Part shown: positions 24,256 to 35,700 of the stretch, piece by piece
Numbering within the stretch: the first letter of the stretch is position 1
Layout of the letters: every line of letters begins with the position of its first letter
From: Mesaphorura yosii
Taxonomy: Eukaryota > Arthropoda > Collembola > Poduromorpha > Tullbergiidae
Assembly (NCBI GenBank): GCA_009869945.1
Contig: WIXG01000006.1
Coordinates: forward strand, 310,001-374,000
Direction of reading: 5' to 3'
Length of the DNA: 64,000 nucleotides
Translations under genes and position numbers: made by a program
The notes under the pieces: model-generated
Databases searched by the model: none
What the model saw: only the letters and a program-made list of their open reading frames with translations
Told to the model about the DNA's origin: nothing

Positions 24256-27200
24256 CTTGCTCAGGGTGTTAACCGATATAAATGACGGGTGACAATCAGT
24301 GAAAAGGTTACCTTAACTGTATTTAACAAACTACGGAGAGTCGACAACAACTCGAGTCAGAACAGCGATTGTGCTAGTTTGAAAGAACTGACACTTTTCC
24401 GATTCAATTTTGTTAACTGACTTGAGTCGAGTCTGCTTTAGCTTTTGGGCTGGCACCACTGCAATGCAAAGGAAACCAATGACACTCCGCCTGCCTTCGC
24501 CCGCACTGCTTCAGCCATGCCTAGCTGGCTAGACCACAAGTACAAAAATACAAATGCCAGCAAAGAGCAAAAGGAGAGTCTTTCAGTACCAAGTACTCAT
24601 GCCCACCACCTCTACACACTGAACATGGGTACGTGAGCGAGCATCATCACTGGGACCTGCCTGCCTGGCCTGGCTCTACTCTGACTTGGGAGCATGTACC
24701 TCTGCAAAAAAATGTAAATTAGTATTTGACATATCGTACAACTCGGTTTTAAACTTCTCTTGGGCGGCATATGCCAATGCAATAGCGAACAGTACGTCGA
24801 GGAGCACGACCCGGCACAAGAGAACTCAGACTATGCCCAGTATTGACGCACTCCAAATCCGAATTGGTCGAGCTTTGTCAAATTGCTAGTTTTACTCCAC
24901 TGAATTAGTGCACGTCATAGATGTCCACATTTGCCAATGTTGCTTTTGAGGGAATCTGGAGGGCCTAGCCTTATGAGCTCAAATTGGTCGAACTCGTTAC
25001 GTAGGAAATTATGCAATGCGTTATGGTTACGTTATTGCCGAAAAGATGCCTAAGATGCTAGAAATAGCGAGTTTTCGTTTGGCAGCCTGTGAGCACTTAC
25101 CCATGCATTCCAACCTTTTCACTAATTATGCAAGGACTGTTGGAAACGTTTCCTGAGCAAGGTTCTCGTGTGCCAATGCCAAGTATTACGCTATTTATAG
25201 CTCATTCGTTGACTCTCCGTCGACATGAGAAATCCGTGGTAATGCCGGTGGTCTCGGGTACAGCCCGGGGGTAATTAACATGATGAATGCGTCTTATAAG
25301 CTGCTGTCAATCCTAATCACAACCGAGGCAAAGAAACAGATTTTGGCGCTCTCATGCAAGAAATAGAAAATGAAAAAGTTAAGCTCATTAGCCCAAGTTA
25401 TTGGTGCCATGATTTTACGATGATTCTATAAATAAGCGAAAAGATGACAACTATTGACAAGAAATCATGTTATTCCAGTTTAATCAGCAAACAACTTGAG
25501 ACACACATTTCGATGTAATCAAATCCGAATAAATTTCAAGAAACAGGGCAGTCATTCTTAACATAATTATCACTACTTTCTCAAAGAATGAATTTCTGGT
25601 CCTCGCAGGTCAACACAACTACCATGCATACAAAAATTTTGATCGCGTTGACAGGTCATCTTTCGCGATCCTACAATTTCCCTTTTGTACCTGCAAATAT
25701 TCAATTTCAATGGAAAGAGTTAGCAAGCTACTGGAGACAGCACATTTCAGTCTAATCAAGTTCCAGGAAGTATGGCAATGGTTCTCAGTTAACATACCTT
25801 CTCAAAGAAGGAATTTCTGGTTCACAGTTCCCCTGAACTTCGGTCCTGAGTACAATCACATCGTTAGGTGATTCAAGTCACAAAATCATTGAATCTTCAA
25901 CGCAGGCACCACGATCGTGTTCCTACAATACATGTTCCTTCTTACGCCTGCAAATATTCAATACAAATGGAAATAGTAAATGACATGCGTAGAAAGTTAA
26001 ATTCTTACGTCTGTATAACGACTGCTACGTACCAACATGACTACATGAACCATGACTATGAATTGATCCACCAATAAATTGTTGCCCATTCGTCTGAAAC
26101 GTTGGGGCCAGTCATTTCTTTGAGAAATCTTGATTGCTAGACAAAGTTGGGACTTCAACCATTGGTTGACACATCGCTCATTACTGTAGGGACACATCAA
26201 TGCTTCCCATTGCCCGAACGCTGACTATCAGCAATTGCATCTTTCTTTACTTCTTGACTCAATCAAGAAGTGGTAATTGCGATCGGCGGATATCTCCCGC
26301 AGCGAAGATGATTATCCTGTAAATTAAGTTCTAGTTTTAGTCGATCACGCTTCCATTATCCGTTAGTTCGGGCACGTGTATGTCGGCGAAATAAAGTAGT
26401 GGAATTACTAACCTTGGCACTCTCCTATGTTCCCAACTTGATCTGGGCCGGGTTGGGATGGTCGTCTGGAATGGCGCCGACTACTCCAACGACTTGCAGC
26501 CTTTGGGGCCGCAAACCATTAAAGTAGACCAGTCTGCCCACAAACTAAAAATTTCCTCGACTTCTTCCGTTTAAATCTTTGCCTTTAGTCGAGGGGGTGC
26601 GTTCGAATTTTACCGCAGCGGCGAAAAGTGGAATGTCTCTCACCCACTTCACAACTCTCGCAAGTGCTTTAATGCAATCTATACGTTGTCGTTCGTTGCA
26701 TGACCATGAGCATCGCATGCTAAGCTTGCATCATGAAAGCTAATTCATTTCAGAAGGGTGAAGCGAGCAGACAGACAGACAAAAGAAAACGACCCCAGAC
26801 GAAATCTGCAATTATCATATTCACGATTGTTGCACACCTCCAAGGCTGAATTAATTTCCTTACTTAGTTCCCCAACTTAACTGCAGCGAATTTAGTTTTA
26901 AAATTAAGCGTGGCATTCAATTCATTTTTAAGCCAAATACGCACAGGGCAGTGTTGATAGTAGTTGTGTGCAATTAGTAAATTTCTTATCAATCCAACTT
27001 CGACGGGTCGACGAAATTTTTCTTCTTCGGGCGATCTCAGTTACAATTAGCAATTAAATCTTCCTTAGTCAGTATTATAGGTGAGTGAATCAAACGCTAG
27101 CTTGTGTTGCCCTTTCCGTGTTTTATCAGTGCTTTCCGCGACGCAAGTCACTTTTGGGGCCACTGGGGCATAATGAAATAATTGTTGGCTGACGTTTTGA

Positions 27201-27463
27201 TTTATTTAGGCTTCCGATCAATTAAGGAACTCGAACCCAGGTGCCCTTCGATTCGTACATCTTCTTTGGATTTTAACTGCCGTCACTGAAATACTTTTCC
27301 TTGTGAAATTGCAGTCTCAAAGCTAGAGATCAAAGGTGAGTTTTCCATGCTATCATGTTTAACACGTTGTGCTGCGGACCTTCAAGCAGATGTGCTATGT
27401 GTACGTAGGATCTGAGAGAATCTTGGCAATAAATTAAACTGTGGAGCGGGCTTCATTTTCGTC
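24256..27463. other. Large intergenic region between AP-2 alpha and akirin
   Basis: Divergent interval of 3.2 kb. It holds a degenerate tandem duplication (about 25480-25985) and, near akirin, AT-rich sequence with donor-like GTGAGT sites (27081 and 27335) that could belong to non-coding 5' exons of akirin. No further coding exon is supported. Confidence 0.5.
25480..25985. repeat. Degenerate tandem duplication, unit about 220-260 bp
   Basis: Two adjacent segments share several ordered blocks. GAGACACACATTTCGATGTA near 25498 matches GAGACAGCACATTTCAGTCT near 25734. CTTTCTCAAAGAATGAATTT near 25575 matches CCTTCTCAAAGAAGGAATTT near 25797. CCTGCAAATATTCAAT near 25691 recurs near 25948. Spacing differs by indels, so the duplication is old. 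Confidence 0.7.
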
Positions 27464-28030
27464 ATGGCTTGTGCCACTCTGAAACGCAGTCTGGATTTGG
27501 ATCCACTTTACTCACCTCGACCAACTAAACGTCGTCGCTGCATACCAATGACTCCTCCAACAATAACTCCTGTGAAGGACGTGTCTCATTCGCCATTTGC
27601 TGAGATTTCCTCTCGACTGACTAAAGACTCAATCGTTTCGTCGATCAGAGAAGAGATGAAACGTTTCCATCGCCGCAGACAGTTGCATTTTGACGACGCG
27701 CCTGCACCTTCAACATCGCGGTCTTCATTCAGCGGACCGCCAAGTCCCAGTTCGAATGGGACCGACGTCACTCTAGAGCTGCCGTCTTCCCCTCCCGGAT
27801 CTGGCTCTCCGCAAGTGCATTTGAATAAGGACAAGCCGCTGTTTACGTTCCGTCAGGTCGGCATCATCTGTGAGCGCATGGTCCGCGAACGGGAGGACAA
27901 ACTGCGTGAATTGTACGAGCAGGCTTTGGCAGCCAAGTTGGCCGAGCAGTACGACATGTTTGTGAAATTTACTCACGATCAAATTCAACGACGCTTCGAA
28001 GCCACGACCGCTCCTTCATATTTATCCTAA
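27464..28030 (+). CDS. akirin: Akirin
   Basis: Conserved nuclear cofactor that links transcription factors (NF-kB/Relish, Twist) to chromatin remodelling and also has a role in proteasome nuclear import. The 188-residue frame starts MACATLKRSLDLDPLYS, has the family nuclear localisation signal RPTKRRR near residue 20, a Ser/Pro-rich centre and the conserved C-terminal helix (FRQVGIICERMVREREDKLR, then EQYDMFVKFTHDQIQRRF) ending SYLS, very close to the family terminus. The coding region is one exon, whereas many animal akirin genes have several. AATAAA lies at 28238. Confidence 0.97.
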   Translation: MACATLKRSLDLDPLYSPRPTKRRRCIPMTPPTITPVKDVSHSPFAEISSRLTKDSIVSSIREEMKRFHRRRQLHFDDAPAPSTSRSSFSGPPSPSSNGTDVTLELPSSPPGSGSPQVHLNKDKPLFTFRQVGIICERMVREREDKLRELYEQALAAKLAEQYDMFVKFTHDQIQRRFEATTAPSYLS

Positions 28031-28795
28031 ACTAGACTTGTAAATGCACAACGACGGCATTGACCGAAGCCTAAAGAACTATGCAAAATTCGAAACTTTC
28101 GATGCAATGTAATATAACGTCTCAATACTTACGCTGGTTTGTCAAAATTGTATATATTCGCTTCACAATTTCCAACTTTAGTACTTCTCAGAGACTCTCT
28201 GATACTTTATTAAATTCCCTGAATGCGCCCCATTGATAATAAATTCTGTAAATAATTGCACATCCGCGACGCTCATTTAATGTATGATTTAATTTTTATT
28301 GCATAATTGCATAAACACAAATACATTTGCCGTTTGCGATATGTTTTCGGTACAGTAGGACTCTCAAAAACTAGTCTAGGCATTTGGAATTATTGGTAAC
28401 GAAAGGAGATCACGAAAGGGCATTCAGAGACGTTGAAATTCGTAGTTATTTATAACACTTCGGTGTTTGTGACAATCCACCGTCATAAGTTTGACAATTA
28501 CTTTGTCAGTCTTATCTGGAGAGCTGAAAATTCGTCACTAACGAATGACCAGAGGTCAAGACAATAATTCTAAAAGCATACAGAAATGGCCAACGACCAA
28601 GAGGATTAAATCAGGCTACTGTCAAAAATATTAAATGCACAACTCCAAGACTTAATTTACTGTGATTATTGAGACTGTGTTTGAGTATCGCAGGTTCCAA
28701 CAGTTCAGCGAGAGTTGAGGATCACAAACAATTGACTTAATTTGAAGAACTTATTGCATTATTGCGATTTGACTATGACTCCCTCGATTAAGGTA
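28031..28795. other. Convergent 3' flank of akirin and the GT31 gene
   Basis: AT-rich interval between two stop codons facing each other, with AATAAA at 28238-28243 for akirin. No other feature seen. Confidence 0.5.
28238..28243 (+). promoter_or_regulatory. Polyadenylation signal AATAAA, akirin
   Basis: Canonical hexamer about 210 nt after the akirin stop codon. Confidence 0.55.
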
Positions 28796-29990
28796 CTAAC
28801 AATGCACGAATATTGGCCATGAATCACAAACGAAGCTCTCGCTGTTGAATCGACTCCAACACCGGAGGTTGTCCACGGAGGCTGAGTGCACGGCGACGTA
28901 CGTTTCGTAGAAGGTACAAGACGAAGTCACGAGGCTGTAGACTGGACTCCAATAGATTGCGAGCGTCGGAATGTGACTCAGCTTCATGTTGAGAATATTG
29001 CCAGCAACCATTCCAGTGAGGAAGACGTCTTCCAGGTGAAACAGCGGTTGAGAGAGGCTCGCGTGGTAGAGTTTTGGCACAGCGTCAACCCCAAACACGT
29101 AGCAGATTCCACTCACAAATTTCGGAAACCTGGGCGCGGAGTATACTTCGTTCGGCACAAACCACTTGGAGTTGGGGTCGCGTATCACGTCAGTATCGTT
29201 GTACAAATGACCAGCGATCAAATTGTGCGCTTCGTGACCAGAGTAGAGTTGCAATTGCTTGAGATACTTGAGCACGTTCAGATGAACATCGTCGTCAATT
29301 TTGACCAAGTAGGTGGCCAGAGGACAATGGCTCTGCTTCCACTTCAGGATACGCAGAACTTTGAGAGTCAGGTTCAAGTACGCGTCCATAATATCCTCAA
29401 CAATCAGGTCGCCTTCCTCCTTCCACTCCTCCTCAAGCTCGACCTGAAACCATACCATCTTCAATGGATGTTTACCAGCTGTTGGTCTCGCTGTTGAAAA
29501 CGGGGAAATGTCTTACCGGAATTTCTTCGTTGCCTGTGATGCCCGTGAAGAAGAGTACTTTGACTAGCCCTGGGCCATGATAGCCACCTCCATTCAAGAC
29601 TGTACTCCATCCTGCCCTGATCACGTTTCGCCTGTCCCGGTTCCCAGGCGATGAGTTCACGATGAACAGAGCGAAAACTTCACTACCTCCTCCCTACACA
29701 ATTCATATCAATTAAGGAATCAGCAATTGGCTCCATGACTCTATTTGCAGCAGGGTCAAACCGTGTACCTCGCACGATTTGGCTGGCTGAAGCAGGACGG
29801 TCGACTCGTCCGGAAGCACAAGCGCAGAGGCGGACAGATTTCTTGGTCCGATGGAGCTGACAATGTTTTTAATCGCGTCTCTTTCCATCTCCCTGGCATG
29901 CTGTTGCTGTTGAAATATATTGTACGCCACCAAAATGAGCAAAATCAGTGCAATGGCTAATGCTGACGTTTTGTGCTTAATTCGCGGCAT
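28796..29990 (-). CDS. GT31 beta-1,3-glycosyltransferase, type II membrane protein
   Basis: Golgi enzyme predicted to add a beta-1,3-linked sugar (galactose or GlcNAc) to glycoprotein or glycolipid glycans. Three phase-0 exons (29769-29990, 29517-29693, 28796-29443) give 348 residues. A short basic cytoplasmic tail (MPRIKHKT) precedes a membrane anchor (ALAIALILLILVAYNIF) and a stem. The catalytic domain shows the family start VFALFIVNSSPGNRDRRNVI followed by RAGW, then EEGDLIVEDIMDAYLNLTLK, the DDD-type metal-binding motif in YLVKIDDDVHLN, YPKFV-like PRFPKFVSGICYVF and the HLEDVFLTGMVAG motif containing the conserved E-D-V. Length and order fit a complete enzyme. The acceptor specificity cannot be read from sequence. 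Confidence 0.92.
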
Positions 29991-32761
29991 CCTGCTCGTC
30001 AGCCGACGAATGAAGGTTCTTCTTCTTCACCGCATTTCTGTGAATGGAATTAAAATGAACAATTAATTGCTCCATTTATACTTGCATACGAAATCTGGCG
30101 CGGGTGCTGGTGTTCATTCCAGTATTTCCAACGGAGCAGCGGAGTCTTTCCCTATTGCGTGTCTCAACGCCATTCAGAGCAGAAGAAATGGTAAACGATG
30201 AGATTATGGCTAAAGTTGGCGTCAGCATTAGCGTGAGGGTGAGACGGGCAGGAGAATTAAGGAGAGGAGCGTGTATTCATGCAATATTCGGAAGAAGTGA
30301 TGAATTATGAATGGATGAACGCAACCACGAATCAATACTGTTTTGAACTCAACTTTCACGTAGCTGTTTACACATTCTCGCCGCGCTGAAAAGCTGCTGG
30401 GATCAATTAAAGTGGATTTCGCTTTCTCCGGTGGTTTAAACGAAAGTCGTAATCATTTTGATCATGCATCATAAACAATCATATTGAAAGTTGAAGCAAA
30501 CTAATTTTGAAGGAACTGAGAAAACGTATTTGACAGTGACCACTGGCCATGTCACTGAACGAAATATGCATAATTAAGGCGAAATACACGGAAAAGGACG
30601 ACCCTGCATTCAGCGACAACGCACCCATTAGAGCCGACCCAAACTTGACACAAGTTTCTCAAAAGCGAACTGTTCGTGAAGATTTTTTCTACGACTGAAG
30701 TTAAGTCTGTCGTAAATGATAGGGAATGCACAGCTCAAAGGTTGATCCTTCTGCCGGTTCTGCGTCCGTGGTGTCCTTTGCAGAATTACGAGCAGCCTTG
30801 CTGAACAGAAAATCTGCTAAATAATTTCCTGTCTTGCCGAAACGAGTCGTCATAAAATCTGCAGGCTGGCAAATTTCTGCCTTGGATTTGGTGAGCGTTC
30901 ACAGCCTATTTGCAAGAATTCCTGCAGGCCGCAAGTCAGCAGCCGAGATGAGAGAATGATATCGATTTAATGCATGATGTATGAGGGCATGAACTGAAAC
31001 TGAGCAAGCTGAGCTCAAAGTTGTTCTGTTCCTACTTGACGAGACGCGTGGTTCGATAAATGCGAACGCAAAGAAACGTAATATTACGACTGGTGGGACT
31101 GGGAAATAAGACAAGCAGTGCTGACGACTGGTGAATGACGCTGGAGACTGTAATTCTTATAATCTCTTATAATTAAGTGCTTAAGTTCACAAGTCTATTA
31201 AAAGGAACGACCTCTGACTTTGAGTATGGCTCAAAAACACAAACCGCAAGCTCAATATTACCACAAAGTTTGTGTCACAAACTGACTTTACGAAATAGAG
31301 GACACGGCGCACAAACACGGGACGAGGAAAAGGACAGAAAACAAACTTACCACACTTTTGTCCGTACAATTCAAGTCTTCTCGGCTGCGGCAGTGAATTG
31401 TGGTTTTGTTTACACAGCAATGTTGTCTGATTTTATGTTTCAACTGAACGCGTACATAAAGCTTAAGCACATTATTTATTTGACCAAAACGAACCTTAAA
31501 ATGTAAGGCGGATTGATATCTGCTTGCCCGATTTATGTTCAACTTCCGACACGTCAATGTCTTATTTAATCCATCAGCTAACAACTTAATCAGCGGCCGC
31601 GGCGCAGCAAGAAACGGTAATTGAGACTTGAGCTTGTTTGTCTGCGCTCTGAGACTAGTTGAATGAAAAGCAAACACTTCCTGACGAGCACGACACGTTG
31701 AGAAGGAGCAGGCAATTCCAGCACTCAAGGGAAGGTAGCAAACCTTTCAAGCAATGAATTGACGCTCTGCCGCAGTGTCACCGTAATCTTATTAATAGCC
31801 TGACAAAGTAACGAAGGGTTAAAGTCACACAAAGAAAACACACGTTGGAGCACAGCTCAAGTTCAATTCCTAAACTGAGTACTGAATGGACCCATGAAAC
31901 GGTTCACGACTTACGGAAGGTCTTGCCCCTTCTTCTGTCTGTGGAGATCCCTATGTTCTGGATTGATACTTTATCTCACATTATTTCGGTTGTAGTTATC
32001 AATCGCGACGATTGCACAACCCGACCATGACTGACTGACTGCGACTTCCGACTGGGTTGCATGTGCTCTTTCTGCTCTGTGCAGTTCAGAATCAAAAGAC
32101 GGGAACTCCGTCCGAGAATGCAGTTGCAGGCGAAACCCGAGAAAGAGGCACGGGAATGTTAGTACTAAACTGTTGTCACAGTTTCGCAGGTCCCAGCCTT
32201 CAGACTCGTTGCTGAACTGCTCGCTATTCAATTCTCTTTCGTTTTCGGACCCTCTTATGAAACCGGGAACTGGAAAAGCACATGCGGGTTGAAGTTGTGT
32301 GCAAAAAGCTAAGCATGCATCGCTTGGTGGAGAAAAACACTCTGAACTGACTCCCTTCCCAATGCTCTCAATGATGCAGTGCGCTATATATCAACTTATG
32401 ATGCTTTCGCATCCTGCATGAAGCTGCGATCCGGAAAAGCTGGCATCTTGCAGCACTGCAATGAACAATCAAGCGCTGAGCTAGCTGATCTGACTCATTT
32501 CAAGATATGAGAAGTTGTTTTATTCGGTCTTAACGCGGTTCATATAGATGCAAGTAGTACAAAATGTAAGATTTCGTCGTTGGCAGTTGAAATTATAGTA
32601 CATTGTAGCACAAGGTCAAGTAAATATGAAGTAACTATGAATTAAAGTAGTCTGGAATTAAAATTTTTGAATGTGGGCAAAGCGACGGATGCTCATCAGC
32701 ATAGTTCTGGTGTAGTCCATATCGTTCATAAATATCTGTAAAACAAAGACACATCAGCAAT
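29991..32761. other. Intergenic region
   Basis: From the GT31 start to the Nup205 stop, both on the minus strand. Several short open frames occur on both strands, but none has phased splice partners or family resemblance. The complement of AATAAA at 32518-32523 could end Nup205. Confidence 0.45.
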
Positions 32762-35700
32762 TCATGCGATGCATTCTGTACACTGAGGCCAAGACAGGTT
32801 GGCGTTTATGGCGTCATGGCTCACCCCAATTGCGTCGGCAGCGTCCTTCAGAAACGCACCTTCAATTGTATTTCGTAGATCCGCCTGGAATTGAAGTTGA
32901 TCTTGGTGGAAGTCACCGACTGTCGAAAACATGTCCCTCAGAATCAACTCCACGTGCCAGGAGACGAGCGTCAGTCCCATCTCCATTATCTCGACGAGGT
33001 ACATCGTATGCATATCTTCGTGGTCGTGAACTTGGTAGGCCAACCTGGCCGTGTCGTGAACAACTTTTAGAATCAATCCGATGCTGAGATCAATGCCTGT
33101 TTCACTCGGAGCGCCCTGGGTTGAGTACTCCATCTTGGCTTCCAGGATTGGATCGCAAGGGACCACGCCCTTGGCCCGGGCTTTTCCACTGCGACGGACG
33201 GAGTAGCGGAAAAGGAACATCATGACGTCTCGAACCAAGTGTAGCTGCTCCAACCAATCGCCACTGGATAGCACGTGCACACGAAGGATGGCGGTGAGCC
33301 TCTCAAATATCTGGCTTCTTGGATGGAAAAGATCGTCCGGGGTTTCGTAAGCAATCAGTGGGAGCAAGGAGGTGAGAAGGTACAGAGACGACCCCGTGTC
33401 GCCGTCTTCTCCTGGGTAAATGATCAGATGGGCCAAAGACTCATCGTGGGTGGTGACGAAGTTCCAGATCTGAATTAAACAAGTTATCAGTAAAGGAATA
33501 TCAATATTTCTAAAGGTATTTAAGCTTACGCCGGGAATTAGCGTGTCACCCGAGTCATTCTTCGGCTTCGTCTCAAGCATGGCATGGAATAGCATCAACA
33601 CTGTGGAAAACAAATTGTCTAGCCGTTCCAACTTTGTAGGCAGAGCGACTCTTTGTGGCTGCCTGGATTTGTTGTAGCCGGTTCTGTTCATGGATCGAGC
33701 TGGCCAAAGTCGTTGCTCCGCATCCAAATTACGACCGCTGAAAAACACTTGCATATCCATCAAACTACGAATCACACCGCTGTCCAGCAGAAGCTGCGTA
33801 GCGGCCGGTCCAGAGTTCGCGAATCGAGTAAGCATGAACATCTTCGCCTCGAAGATCAGCATTGCTCGCAAGTGGGCAGGCTCCGGCGCAGGAGAGAACA
33901 AATGCACCAGGTGACCATCGTCTTCTCCAGAGAGTGAAAGGATGACGTTCTTCACAAAGCCCTTATCGTGCAGATAAGCAGTCAAGGCGGCCTCCGTCGA
34001 GTACATCAAGTGAGAGGTTCTGGCGAGGTTAAGGTTCGTCAGTACGGACTTATCCGCTCCATTGGTCGTTGAATGGTTGCCTGGACTCAAAGATGTTTCG
34101 GCGATGTTGGCCAGACGTTTTTGACGATTGACAAGCGCGGAATGCAAGCCGGTGGTGTCCACAGTTGTAAGACTGGATTGGTTCGCGGACATATTACGGC
34201 TGAATGAGGAATCCATCCCAGTTCCATTCCTGATTTTAGTCCCCGCAAGCTCCTCTCCTACCTTCTTAATTGCAGTCGCAGTGTCAGGCACAACACCACC
34301 CAAACCCTTCGCAATATTCCACCGGATAATTTCGCCCAGCAAGTACGTCGCCTGCATTCGTCCAATGTCATTTGCTTTCTGAGAGTCTTTGCACAGATGG
34401 TCAATGATAATTGCAAAGCTGGAATGGACAGTGCCATCAACTTTCTGATCTTTTGTGAAGTTCATCAAATGCAGGAGGCTGGAGTAAAGGTAAGCCCGCG
34501 TGACGACTGAATCTTCTTTGGATACCCACGTGCACAAATGGAAGATGATCACACCCAGCGTGGACACGCTCATTTCGTCTTCGAATACATTCAGGACCGC
34601 GCACAATGTTGTCGTGGTTTCAGCAACAAGGCGTTGGAATGCTGGGCGGGTCTCTATTGCAGTTACGGCTTTCTCAGACAGCATCTGAATCATATTTGCG
34701 ACGTATGGCATGCCGACCACGCGCACGGAGGTCAGCGACAGGAGAAGAATTTCCAAACACTGCCTCCAGCATTCGAATAGAAATACTTTCGATGATTCTC
34801 GTCGGCGAGATTCATTCCGTTGAAGAACAAATGCTATGATTTCCTAGTACGCAAAAGTTCAAAATGTATGAAATCGTATTGACCGTAAAAATAATTGCTT
34901 ACCTTCGATTCTCCTTGGATGCTTTTCCTCAGACGCAGAAGAGTTGCTCTATCCAATTGTGCGATTTCATGACTCAGCAGTTCTTCTAATTTTCGGTGGT
35001 CTACCAGCTTCACTTTGAATTGCCGGTCAATGTATTCACATTTTTGAAAAGCCTGCAATATAAACCATTGTACCTGAATCAGCCCTCATTAAGTTCCTGT
35101 TGAAATAGTTGTAGTTTTTTTCGCAGGTGCTCTAACGATTCTTACCTCCAGTATTTGGCCGTTATCAAAGAATTCAAAATTCTTAAGTTCCATTTCTTCT
35201 GCTTCGATTTTAATCTTCTCCAATACGCTAATAAACTTGTAGCTGAACTTTCCAGCCAAGGCATGCGTAAGTGGCCCGGGCGATTGCGTCGACTTTAGTT
35301 CGAGCGCCAGACACTTCAGAAAAAATCCCATTGCTTCGACTTCCATGTCTGGACTCGGGAAACTGTCCACATAGAACTTGACAAGAAGCTGGTTGGATCT
35401 TAAATATCTTAGGATTGGGCCATTAAGACGTGGATCCCGAATCAGAGAGTACAATGTCTGAAATCCAGTGGGCAGCGACGCCAGATTGTCCAGCAAAGCA
35501 TGCAATACTGTCCGCGGGTAGCCATTCACACCTGCAATAAGGAATCATTAAATTTTAGTTAAGCCAACTGCACTGCAAGAGTACATGACTTCCTTTCCTT
35601 CTGGGCTGGCAGTTTACCTGGTTGTTGAAACTCGATTCTCTTGTCAATGGCCAGCATGAAGAACCCAAAATTTGGGGACGGATGCACGACGCTCGATTTC

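Noticed and set aside
28886-29497. 203-codon plus-strand frame
   Set aside because: Exact shadow of the GT31 exon on the other strand; the minus-strand frame has the family motifs.
31288-31728. 146-codon minus-strand frame
   Set aside because: No start context, splice partner or domain; lies in AT-rich intergenic sequence.
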